DNA of 64,000 nt, taken from assembly GCF_027812955.1 (NCBI RefSeq), contig NZ_JAPYZV010000002.1, positions 415,469 through 479,468 of the forward strand, in the 5' to 3' direction. The notes under the pieces were generated by a model. That model was not told the origin of the DNA and did not search any database. It worked only from the letters and a program-made list of their open reading frames with translations. Source of the stretch: Pedococcus sp. 5OH_020 (GTDB taxonomy: Bacteria > Actinomycetota > Actinomycetes > Actinomycetales > Dermatophilaceae). Position numbers and translations under genes: made by a program. This document shows, one piece after another, positions 27,992-36,574 of this stretch (the stretch's first letter is position 1; every line of letters begins with the position of its first letter).

Positions 27992-30910
27992 ATGACCATG
28001 TCGATCCGCCGGATGACCCTGGGTGCCGGGTACCGGTACCTAATGTCCTCGGTGGCCCGCATGGACGAGGCCGGTCCGGCACGGGGACTGACGGACTACT
28101 ACGCCGCGAAGGGGACGCCGCCAGGCACGTTCCTGGGTGCTGGTCTCGCCGGGTTGGACGATGGACGGGGTGTGGTCGGGGGATCCCCGGTGTCGGAAGA
28201 GGCGCTGTGGCGAATGCTCGGCATGCTCCGGGACCCAGTCACCGGACAGGCGCTCGGACGCCTGCCGCGCGGCCGAGGGACGGTGTTCGTCGACCACGTC
28301 GGTAGGGTGCGCAAGGCCCCGGCGAGCGTGGCCGGGTTCGACCTGACGTTCTCCGCCCCCAAGTCCGTGTCGGTGGCGTGGGCGCTGGCGGACGAGCCGA
28401 CCCGTGGGCGGATCCACGCCGCGCACCGGCGCGCGCTGGAGCAGGTGATCGCGTACGGGGAAGCGCAGGTATTCGCCACGCGCAGCGGCCATGCCGGCGC
28501 CGTGTCTGAGGACGTTCGCGGCATCGTCGCCACCGCGTTCGACCACTGGGACTCGCGGGCCGGGGACCCTCAGCTGCATACCCATGTTGTGGTGCTCAAC
28601 CGGGCACAGTCCGTTGTCGGCGGGGCGTGGAAGACGTTGGACTCCAAGGCCCTGTTCGCCGCGTCGGTCGGGATGTCGGAGTTGTACAACGGGCTGCTCG
28701 CGGACGAGTTGACCCGTGATCTCGGGTGGGCGTGGGTGCCCGAAACACGGCGTCGGTCGCAGGTGCCGAAGTGGGAAGTCGACGGGGTCACTGCCGAACT
28801 GCGGGACGAGTTTTCGCAACGGTCGACCGCGATCGAGACCGCCAAGGACCAGCTCGTCAAAGAGTTCGTGGCCGCTCGCGGGCGGCCGCCGTCCGCCCCA
28901 GAGGTGATCAAGCTGCGCCAACAAGCCACCCTCGCCACCCGCCCTGAAAAGGACGTCAAACCGCTGAACGACCTCATCAGCCGGTGGCGTGGTCGGGCGG
29001 ATCCGTTCCTCGACGCTGGCCGCCAGGAGCGGTGGGTGGCCGCCTTGGGCGGTCGCCATACCCAGCGACTCCTGATCGCGGGCGACCTCGAAGAAGGCAT
29101 GCTGCGCGACCTGGCGGGCGTCGTGGTCCAGACGGTGGCGGACAAGCGGCCCACGTTCACTCGGGCCAACCTGCTCGCCGAGACCAGCCGCCAGCTGGCC
29201 GGAGTCCGGTTTGTCACTGCCACTCACCGGGTTGCCGTGACGGAGCACGTGGCGACGCTCGCGACGGAGAGATCGGTGATGCTCACGCCGGCTGAGCCGG
29301 ACCTGTTGCCCGAGCATTTGCGTCGCCCGGACGGCACCTCGCGTTTGCGGGCCCGCAACAGCGAGGTCTACGCCACCGCCGAGATCCTCGACGCCGAAGC
29401 CCGTCTTCTCGAGGCGGGCCGTGCGACCGACGGCCCTGTCGTTGGGTCTGCTGTGGCCGCGCGGCTCGGGCAGTTGGTCGCACCCGGAAAGAACCATCTG
29501 CTGTCTGCGGAGCAGGCCATCGCGGTTGCCGCCATCGTCACCTCCGGCCGGGCCCTGGACGTGCTGGTCGGACCAGCCGGGTCCGGGAAGTCGAGCGCGA
29601 TGGCTGTGGTCAGGGCTGCGTGGGAGGCCCATTACGGCCGTGGGGCTGTGGTCGGGCTTGCACCGTCCGCCGCCGCCGCCGAGGTGCTCGCCGACGCGGT
29701 CGGGGTGCCTACGGAGAACACCGCCAAGTGGATCACCGAGAACCGACGCACCCCAGAACGGGCGAAGGTGGTCCAGGACTACGCCGCCAGGCTGGCGCGT
29801 GCCTACCCATCGGTGGCCACCCGGCAACTGCAGCTGCGTGCGCGAGCGGCATACGAGGAGTACGCATGCTGGTCCCTCCAGCAAGGGCAGCTGGTCATCA
29901 TCGACGAAGCCTCCATGGCCGCCACCAAGCACCTCGACCACATCACCACCCACGCCCGCCAAGTCGGCGCGAAAGTCCTGCTCGTCGGCGACTGGGCCCA
30001 GCTGTCACCCGTCCAAGCTGGGGGCGCGTTCAAGCTCCTAGCCGACGACCGCGGCGCCGACGCCCCGACCTTGCGCGAAGTGCACCGGTTCAACCACGAA
30101 TGGGAACGCGACGCCTCGATGCAACTGCGCCTCGGGAACGCAGACATCGCCCATACCTACGTCGCGAACGGTCGCATCGAGTATGGGTCGCGCGAGGACA
30201 TGCTCGATCTGCTCTTCGACGCCTGGCTCACCGACACCCAGGCCGGGCGAACGTCGCTGATGCTGGCAGTCGACACGCAGACCGTGACTGACCTGAACCA
30301 ACGCGCCCGCGGCCACCTCGTCCGCGCCGGCCACGTCATCGCCGAGGGAGTGCGCCTCGCAGACGGGTCGACTGTCGGTGTCGGCGACCTCATCGTCACC
30401 CGTCGCAACCAGCGCTCCCTGGCGACCGACCGCGGGTGGGTGAAGAACGGCAACGACTGGATGGTCACGGAGGTCCACGAGGATGGGTCCATGGCCGTGA
30501 CTCGCGCCGCGACAGGAACGTCTGCAATCTTGCCCGCCGAATACGTCCGTGAGCATGTCGAGCTCGGCTACGCCTCCACCGCTCACCGAGCCCAAGGCCG
30601 CACCGTCGATGCCGCCCACGCCTACCTCAACGCCGCGACGACTTTGGAGCCGTTGTACGTGATGGCGACCAGAGGCAGGGACATCAACCAGCTGTATATC
30701 GACATCGCTGATGACCCTGACAATGCCATCCAGCACGGCGGCCTGGATCATGCCGACTCGGCCGATGTGCTCCGACGCATCGTCGAGACCAGCAGCGTAG
30801 AGCTTTCGGCCACCCAAGTCAGACACGATGAACACGCCGCAACAAGGAGCCGCGAGCGCGAATGGCGCTCCCTGCACGTGGCTCTCGATCGGGTGGGCCC
30901 CCATCGATGA
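27992..30910 (+). CDS. MobF-family conjugative relaxase (TraA/TrwC-like) with RecD-like helicase, C-terminus probably shortened
   Basis: 972 residues. The TrwC relaxase domain (1-330) has paired tyrosines Y36-Y37 in LTDYYAAKG and the metal-binding histidines in PQLHTHVVVLN. The SF1 helicase follows, with Walker A GPAGSGKSSAM (about 526-536), Walker B LVIIDEASMA, LLVGDWAQLSPV and the terminal STAHRAQGRTVD and YVMATRGRD motifs. It nicks oriT and unwinds DNA for transfer. After the last helicase motif only about 65 residues remain, ending in a non-conserved run, whereas relatives usually carry a further tail of a hundred or more residues. Start ATG 27992, after a long non-conserved open stretch. 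Confidence 0.85.
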   Translation: MTMSIRRMTLGAGYRYLMSSVARMDEAGPARGLTDYYAAKGTPPGTFLGAGLAGLDDGRGVVGGSPVSEEALWRMLGMLRDPVTGQALGRLPRGRGTVFVDHVGRVRKAPASVAGFDLTFSAPKSVSVAWALADEPTRGRIHAAHRRALEQVIAYGEAQVFATRSGHAGAVSEDVRGIVATAFDHWDSRAGDPQLHTHVVVLNRAQSVVGGAWKTLDSKALFAASVGMSELYNGLLADELTRDLGWAWVPETRRRSQVPKWEVDGVTAELRDEFSQRSTAIETAKDQLVKEFVAARGRPPSAPEVIKLRQQATLATRPEKDVKPLNDLISRWRGRADPFLDAGRQERWVAALGGRHTQRLLIAGDLEEGMLRDLAGVVVQTVADKRPTFTRANLLAETSRQLAGVRFVTATHRVAVTEHVATLATERSVMLTPAEPDLLPEHLRRPDGTSRLRARNSEVYATAEILDAEARLLEAGRATDGPVVGSAVAARLGQLVAPGKNHLLSAEQAIAVAAIVTSGRALDVLVGPAGSGKSSAMAVVRAAWEAHYGRGAVVGLAPSAAAAEVLADAVGVPTENTAKWITENRRTPERAKVVQDYAARLARAYPSVATRQLQLRARAAYEEYACWSLQQGQLVIIDEASMAATKHLDHITTHARQVGAKVLLVGDWAQLSPVQAGGAFKLLADDRGADAPTLREVHRFNHEWERDASMQLRLGNADIAHTYVANGRIEYGSREDMLDLLFDAWLTDTQAGRTSLMLAVDTQTVTDLNQRARGHLVRAGHVIAEGVRLADGSTVGVGDLIVTRRNQRSLATDRGWVKNGNDWMVTEVHEDGSMAVTRAATGTSAILPAEYVREHVELGYASTAHRAQGRTVDAAHAYLNAATTLEPLYVMATRGRDINQLYIDIADDPDNAIQHGGLDHADSADVLRRIVETSSVELSATQVRHDEHAATRSREREWRSLHVALDRVGPHR

Positions 30911-31273
30911 CCTGTCTTGGCAGTAGGCGTGTGTTGAAGGGCAATACCATTCCGCCCGGACATGAGACCAGCTGACGCAGCCGACTACCTCATGCCGATG
31001 TGGGGACGTTCGGTAACGTCAGATGCGCGTCTTACCGCCCACTATGCAGCGGGTCACCTAGTGCGAACCGCGCATCTGAGGGACGCCCTGTTCTCGTCGC
31101 GAGCTCAGAGCTCTCCCGTCACGGGTAGGGCCCGCCCAAGAACCGCCGCAGGGCATCCATCTTCGACGCGTTCCTGGCCGGCGAAGGGGCGTGTCGAACG
31201 AGTGAACCGCCTGCATCCTGGACAGTTCCTCACTAGGTTGCCTCTTCAAGGACCCGGAGTGCAGGAGCTCAGG
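30911..31273 (+). promoter_or_regulatory. Region upstream of the ABC three-component operon, with an inverted repeat
   Basis: 363 bases between the relaxase stop and the nuclease start. A perfect 10-bp inverted repeat, CAGATGCGCG (31020-31029) and CGCGCATCTG (31069-31078), is separated by 39 bases. It may be an operator or the trace of an insertion. The nuclease frame is open back to 30962, but the only good ribosome-binding site, AGGAG at 31263-31267, belongs to ATG 31274. Confidence 0.45.
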
Positions 31274-32479
31274 ATGGAACAGAACGCGACCGATGGCACT
31301 GCGCCGTCGACCGCTGCTGCCATCCCCGCGTTCGCCGCACTCACCAGCGACCCCACCGGCATCGACACCTTCGAGCGGTTCCTTTGGCAGACAAAGCTTG
31401 CTGTCCTGACTTGGCTCTCCTCGCTTGGCCCCACCGGCCCCATCGCGATCGTCGCCGAGCACGTCGAGGACCTCGCCATCGTCGAGGCCGACTGCTTCCG
31501 GTTCGCCCAGCTCAAGACGAAGGACCGCGGCTCCTGGGGAGCGATGAAGCTCTGCGGCAAGGAACATGCGATCAGCAGGCTCATCGTCTCCTACCAGGAG
31601 GCCAAGGCCGCCGGCATCCTCGACCTGTCGAGGTTCGAGGTGTGGCTCGAAGGCCCGCCTGCCAGCGACGCCAAGACGAAGACGTTCTTCGCAGACCCCA
31701 CTAAGGCACACGCCGACATCAAGGCGAAGATCCGCGCGCTGGGCTTGAATGGGCCTGCTCTCATCGACTTCTTGAAGCGGCTGAGCGTCCACTGCCACCG
31801 GCCGTCGCGGGGTACGATCGACGCCGTCGCCATCAAGGCCATCGGTGCCGCATGGCCGCACATGCCATACCAGCAGTGCCACGACCTATACGACAAGCTC
31901 CTGGGCCTCGCCCAGGCAGCACAGGCTGCCAGCGAGCCGCCGGCCGTCGTCCGGGCCGCTATTGCAGCGGGCCGGATCCAACCCCTCGACCCAACCCTGT
32001 GGGCACCGATCCAGAAGCAGGTCCTGCTCGGCCAACATCTTGCCGCGGTCTGCCCGCCCCTGCCGTCGGCCACCAACGCCGAACTCCTCCAGCGCGCAGC
32101 GGCAAGCCAAACGACGCTGCTCGAGCTGAAGCTCGTCCGTGCCGGCGCCGCCCCCGACACCGTCGCCAAGGCCATCATGGTCCGCGCCGCCGCCGACGTC
32201 GCCGGCGCGCTAGCGACATCCGGAGGCCGCATCGACGACGCCGGCATGGCCGACCTGGATGACCGCATCCTGACGCTCGGCGAGGCGGTCGCCAACCTTG
32301 CCAAGCTCGACGCGGCGGGCGCACCTGCGCCGGCGGAGTTCGTCTTCAACAATCTGATGAGCCGCCCCGACATCGCCGCGGCCGACATCACGAAGGTCTA
32401 CAAGGGTGACTACAGGCTCGTCATCGGGCGGCTGTGCGGCCTCTCCGACGAGTGCAAGTTCGGATGGGGGCACCTATGA
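31274..32479 (+). CDS. ABC three-component system nuclease effector (DUF4297/Cap4-like dsDNA endonuclease domain)
   Basis: 401 residues. The N-terminal 110 residues show a PD-(D/E)xK arrangement: E34 in TFERFLWQ, E65-D66 in HVEDLAIV, and Q79-L80-K81 in AQLKTKD, with conserved hydrophobic strands between, as in DUF4297-type dsDNA nuclease domains. The remainder is helical and Ala-rich and would sense or contact partners. Its stop overlaps the middle component in an ATGA, and the ABC ATPase follows with another ATGA. In ABC-3C systems the first gene is the variable effector. The family call is by motif pattern; no enzymology is implied. Confidence 0.7.
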   Translation: MEQNATDGTAPSTAAAIPAFAALTSDPTGIDTFERFLWQTKLAVLTWLSSLGPTGPIAIVAEHVEDLAIVEADCFRFAQLKTKDRGSWGAMKLCGKEHAISRLIVSYQEAKAAGILDLSRFEVWLEGPPASDAKTKTFFADPTKAHADIKAKIRALGLNGPALIDFLKRLSVHCHRPSRGTIDAVAIKAIGAAWPHMPYQQCHDLYDKLLGLAQAAQAASEPPAVVRAAIAAGRIQPLDPTLWAPIQKQVLLGQHLAAVCPPLPSATNAELLQRAAASQTTLLELKLVRAGAAPDTVAKAIMVRAAADVAGALATSGGRIDDAGMADLDDRILTLGEAVANLAKLDAAGAPAPAEFVFNNLMSRPDIAAADITKVYKGDYRLVIGRLCGLSDECKFGWGHL

Positions 32480-33051
32480 CCGAGCAGAACCTACCGGCGG
32501 GCGCCAGGCGCTCGGACCGTGGCCGCTACCGATCCTCCCGTGAGGCCGAGGCACGCCTCCTGCTGCTCATCGACGCGTTCAGCAGATCAAGCCGGGGTCC
32601 GCGGACCCTCGAAGGGCGGGTCAAGCTCGCCAAGCTCGACTTCCTCCTGCGCTACCCCCGGCACTTGGCGACCGTCCTTGCCGGGCGCGGCAACAGCACC
32701 CCCGCGGCCCGTGCAGACCTAATCGACCAAGACAGCCCGCTGGAGTCACGCATGATGCGCTACCGCTACGGACCCTGGGACCCCAGCCACTTCGCCATCC
32801 TAGGAGCACTCGTCGGCCGACGCCTCATCGAGGTCGTTCCGGCCGCCACCTCGCAGGCACTCGGCTACCGGACGACTGCCATTGGAGCGGCACTCGTCGA
32901 GGACCTTCTCAGCGATGGCGCCTTCGAGGAGCTTCAGGAACGAATCGTGCTGTTGCGCCGGCACCTCGACCTGACCGGGGAGAACCTAAAGAAGATCTTG
33001 TACGAGCTGCCCGAAGTCGCGGACGCCACGTGGCACCAGGAGCTCTCATGA
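32476..33051 (+). CDS. ABC three-component system middle component
   Basis: 191 residues, helical and basic at the N-terminus, with the recognisable block LEGRVKLAKLDFLLRYP and a MMRYRYGPWD turn. These features match the small 'middle component' family found between effector and ATPase in ABC-3C loci. It overlaps both neighbours by four bases, so the three proteins are made in step and probably form one complex. No catalytic motif. Confidence 0.7.
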   Translation: MTEQNLPAGARRSDRGRYRSSREAEARLLLLIDAFSRSSRGPRTLEGRVKLAKLDFLLRYPRHLATVLAGRGNSTPAARADLIDQDSPLESRMMRYRYGPWDPSHFAILGALVGRRLIEVVPAATSQALGYRTTAIGAALVEDLLSDGAFEELQERIVLLRRHLDLTGENLKKILYELPEVADATWHQELS

Positions 33052-35021
33052 CCGAACAGAAGGAGCCGACGCAGCAAGCACCCACGTTCGATTCGCACGT
33101 CCTGCGGGTCAACCAGGTTGAGCTCGTCGGCGGCTTTCGCAAGGTCGACCTCCACCCGGGCCTGAACATCGTCCGTGGCGACATCACCACCGGCAAGACC
33201 ACCTTCATCAAGCTTTTGCGGGCGTTGCTCGGCTCCATCCCCAAGCACCTCATTCCCGAAGTAGCCAGCGTCCGCGGCATCAGCGCTGACCTGGTCCTTG
33301 GCGCCAAGGAGTGGCAGGTCCTTAAGCCGATGGTCACCACCAAGGACACGCCAGTCGAGATCGCCGAACGGCCCGCCGAGGGCGAGGACACCTCTATGGA
33401 CATCGCCATCAGACTGCCCGCCGCCGGAAGCGGCGGCTACGGTGAGTTCCTGCTTGACCAGCTCTCCGTCCCGGTCGTCTACGTTCCCAAGGCCCGCACC
33501 GACCCGACCTCGGACCTGTCTCCAGTCACCATCAACGACTGGCTCAATTACTGCATCGTCACCGGTGACGAGCTCGACGCCCAGGTCTTCGGGCACCGCG
33601 ACGTGTTCCGCAACCACAAGCGCCGCTGGGTCTTCGAGATCCTGTTCAACCTGTATGACAAGGAGCTCGCCGCCCTCAACGCCGAAGCTCGGCTCCTCGA
33701 CCGGCAGATCGCCGCCACCAGCGCCGAACGGGAGGTCATCGGCAAGTTCCTGGCTACCTCGCCCGTTGGCGGACGCCTAGGGCTGGAAACCGCTCTCGAC
33801 GGAGAACGAAGACAGCTCGAGCTCATCGCAGAACGCAAGGCTCAGCTCGGCCTGGAAGCCGCCCAGAACCCCGCCGCCGAGATTGCCGACCTCCGCGTCA
33901 CCGTTCTGCGCCTGCGTGAGGAGCAGGACGAGCGAACCGCTGAAGTCCGCAACATCGACGCGCAGATCCGGGACTTGGTCGACCTGGAAAAGGAACTGAC
34001 CAGTCTCTCGAAGCGGCTGACCCGGTCGATCGTCGCCGACGAGTGGATGGTCGACTTCGACTTCATCGTGTGCCCCAGGTGCGGACAGGACGTCGACCAG
34101 CATCGCACCGAGCACCCGATCTGCTATCTCTGCGAGCAACCCGAACCGGTAGCCACCCCGAGTCTGGAAATGCTCCTCAAGGAACAGGACCGGGTCACGT
34201 TCCAGATCACCGAGACCGAGCAGCTGCTCGCTGAACGACGCATAGCACGTTCCACCCTCCAGGCAAGGACCAATGAGGTCGCCGTCGAACTTCAGCGCAC
34301 CTCAGCGCGTCTCGATGAAGCGACAGCGGAGTTTGTCTCTGCCCACGCCGCCGAACTCCAGGGCGTTGCCGCTGACGAGGCAGCAGCCGACGCGAACATC
34401 GAGTGGCTCCAGCGGACCTTGTCGCTGTTCGAGAAGCATGAGGACCAAGACGCGCGTCTCGCCGAACTGGAGCAGCGCCTTGCCACTCTGCGGGAGGAGA
34501 TCGAGCAGCACGAGAGCAGCATCGCCGTCGGTGAGGAGAACATCGTCGCGCTGGAGACGCGGATGCTGCAGTACCTCGAGCGGCTCAACGTCCCTACGCT
34601 GAGCGACACCCTGAGCGTCCGAATCAACCGGCGCGACTACCTGCCCGAGGTCAGCACTCGTACGTTCGACGAACTTTCCTCGCAAGGCCTGAAGACCCTC
34701 GTCAACGTCGCCCACGCCCTCGCGCAACACACCGTCGCGATCGACCGCGGACTATGCCTTCCGGGCCTGCTCATCCTCGACGGCGTATCCGCGAACTCCG
34801 GCAAAGAGGGCCTCGACGGGAATCGGGTTCTCGACATGTACCGGCTCTTCGCAGAGGTCTCGGCCGACTACGCAGACTGGCTCCAGCTCATCATCGTCGA
34901 CAATGAGGTGCCCGACGAGATTCTGCACGACTTCGCGGACAGGGTCGTCCTGACGCTCACCCAAGCGGACCGACTCATCCGCACCAAATTGCCTGCCGCG
35001 GACGACAACCCCGACGGCTAA
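33048..35021 (+). CDS. ABC three-component system ATPase, Rad50/SMC-like with zinc knuckle
   Basis: 657 residues. Walker A is GDITTGKTT (44-52). Two long coiled-coil arms (about 205-335 and 370-530) flank a CxxC...CxxC knuckle at C342/C345 and C359/C362, a zinc-hook-like tip. The C-terminal part has a signature-like ELSSQGLKTLVNVAHAL and Walker B LLILDGVSAN, then the D-loop side LQLIIVDNEVPD. The protein would act as a DNA-sensing ATP switch controlling the nuclease two genes upstream. AGGAG at 33038-33042 precedes the ATG. Confidence 0.8.
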   Translation: MTEQKEPTQQAPTFDSHVLRVNQVELVGGFRKVDLHPGLNIVRGDITTGKTTFIKLLRALLGSIPKHLIPEVASVRGISADLVLGAKEWQVLKPMVTTKDTPVEIAERPAEGEDTSMDIAIRLPAAGSGGYGEFLLDQLSVPVVYVPKARTDPTSDLSPVTINDWLNYCIVTGDELDAQVFGHRDVFRNHKRRWVFEILFNLYDKELAALNAEARLLDRQIAATSAEREVIGKFLATSPVGGRLGLETALDGERRQLELIAERKAQLGLEAAQNPAAEIADLRVTVLRLREEQDERTAEVRNIDAQIRDLVDLEKELTSLSKRLTRSIVADEWMVDFDFIVCPRCGQDVDQHRTEHPICYLCEQPEPVATPSLEMLLKEQDRVTFQITETEQLLAERRIARSTLQARTNEVAVELQRTSARLDEATAEFVSAHAAELQGVAADEAAADANIEWLQRTLSLFEKHEDQDARLAELEQRLATLREEIEQHESSIAVGEENIVALETRMLQYLERLNVPTLSDTLSVRINRRDYLPEVSTRTFDELSSQGLKTLVNVAHALAQHTVAIDRGLCLPGLLILDGVSANSGKEGLDGNRVLDMYRLFAEVSADYADWLQLIIVDNEVPDEILHDFADRVVLTLTQADRLIRTKLPAADDNPDG

Positions 35022-35278
35022 CCTCACGTCATGTGCCGTCCGCCCGATGAGCTCGACCTCGCAAGCTGACGTTCCGAGCGTGGCCATCCATCGTTCGGGC
35101 CCAGTATGGATCAACACTGTTCAAGGTCGACGCGAGACGCCGCGCTTTGCGCAGCGACGAGGCCCGTTCATGTGAGTCATTCCCCGCGTGCCAGCCCCCG
35201 ACAAGGTTGGACCATGCAGGGACTCAAGGTGCCGAGGGGGACACCTCGCGACTCGGGGGCGGAGCTCTGATCGGCTTG

Positions 35279-36280
35279 CTATAGCGATCCCCACAACCTG
35301 CTGGCGCGCCGGCGTGCCTCGTTCCTGGCCACATCATCCGCTACGTCACGACGGAGTGTCAGGAAGTCGTAGTGCTCGTCTATCAAAGTCCCGTCCTGGC
35401 TGACCTCGACCAGCGACGGGTAAGGTCCACCCTCGCGGAAGAGCAGTGGGACGTACTCGATGACTAAGCCGAGCTCCGCCTTGTCAGGCGGTGATGGAAG
35501 CGATTCGCGGCTCAATGCGTCGAGGTTTCCAGAGACCAACCCGACGAGCGCATGATCGCAGCCGGCAAGGCGTCGATTGCGCCGCATCTGAACGAGCATG
35601 TCGTCCAGCTCCGCCTCTTCATAGGTGCCGAACCCCGGGCGCCCGAGGATGACATCCGCCGCAACCACCCCACGGCCCGGCACGGACGGCATCCACAGAT
35701 CCATGCCGTGAAAATCACGAGGGATCTGCAGTTCGTTGTTCCACGAGTAGGTGAACATAGTGGACTCGACCAACCACACGCGAAATAGCTGACGTACCAG
35801 ATCAATCCGTTGGAAGCCTTCAGCGATCTTTTCCAGCCGCCATCGGGATCGCTCATCGAGACGTTGATCGCGAGGGACGTCAATCACGTTGACGCCGTCT
35901 ACGATCGTGAGATTTTCGGCAGAGACGTGCTGCCAGTAGCAGATCTCCGTCACCTCATCGACAAGAACCAAGAGCACCGGCGATGTGTAGGAGAGCCAGT
36001 AGTTGAGGTGCTGCGGCTTCGGTCGGTACCTAAAGCCGCGCTCGTTCTCGGCTCTCAGGTACGACGAACCGCACTTGATCTGTATCGACAGAACGCGTCC
36101 GGTTGACGTGCCGTCATGCCCCCGAACTTCTAGCTCACCGTCGATCCCGAGATCGATGGTTGGCTTATTTCGGAAAGCCCAACGCAGGTCGCGAGCGGCT
36201 GCTGTCTGAACCAGCGCGACGCCCAAGTCGCCTGTCAGAGAGCTATCGTCATAGGTTGGCCACCGATCGAGAGACCCCAT
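35279..36280 (-). CDS. DUF4365-domain protein, predicted PD-(D/E)xK nuclease
   Basis: 333 residues. The first 140 form a DUF4365-like module: G-D-L-G-V-A-L near 17-23, an acidic IDLGIDGELEV with D47, E49 and E51, and an IQIKCG strand with Q67 and K69, the restriction-endonuclease-like catalytic pattern. Then LNYWLSYTSPVLLVLVD is typical of the family. The C-terminal half has no recognised domain. DUF4365 proteins sit often in defence islands. Start ATG 36280 is chosen over a GTG at 36295; ribosome-binding site is weak. It stands alone, convergent with the ABC operon. Confidence 0.65.
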   Translation of the reverse strand: MGSLDRWPTYDDSSLTGDLGVALVQTAAARDLRWAFRNKPTIDLGIDGELEVRGHDGTSTGRVLSIQIKCGSSYLRAENERGFRYRPKPQHLNYWLSYTSPVLLVLVDEVTEICYWQHVSAENLTIVDGVNVIDVPRDQRLDERSRWRLEKIAEGFQRIDLVRQLFRVWLVESTMFTYSWNNELQIPRDFHGMDLWMPSVPGRGVVAADVILGRPGFGTYEEAELDDMLVQMRRNRRLAGCDHALVGLVSGNLDALSRESLPSPPDKAELGLVIEYVPLLFREGGPYPSLVEVSQDGTLIDEHYDFLTLRRDVADDVARNEARRRASRLWGSL

Positions 36281-36574
36281 TCCTGTCACGAACACGGTCT
36301 ATCACTGGCGCGCAAGGTAAGGAAATCAACCACGCTGACCTTTGCTGCGTGGCCCACCGGCGGCCCAGGTGCAACGACGCGCGTCATTCCGTCGCGAGCC
36401 GGCGAAGGTCGTGACATCACTGTCATGCCGGTGAGCGGACCTTCCACACATCGCCCATGATGGGTGACCCACACCGCCCATGAGGACGCGCGGCTACCTA
36501 CTCCAAACGTCCTGGTCAGGCAGAAGTCCGGCGCAGCGCCATGGAGGGACCTCGACTCCACAGCGGACGTTCGA

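Noticed and set aside
28040..29962. 640-residue open frame on the minus strand
   Set aside because: It lies fully antisense to the relaxase, whose motifs are intact, and its product is His/Arg/Pro-rich without any family pattern: a high-GC shadow frame.
30962..31273. N-terminal extension of the ABC-3C nuclease
   Set aside because: The frame is open to ATG 30962, but the extra 104 residues are Arg/His/Ser-rich, span the inverted repeat and lack a good ribosome-binding site; AGGAG supports ATG 31274.
35022..35278. Gap after the ABC-3C ATPase gene
   Set aside because: 257 bases, only short frames without motifs and no strong hairpin; nothing to annotate.
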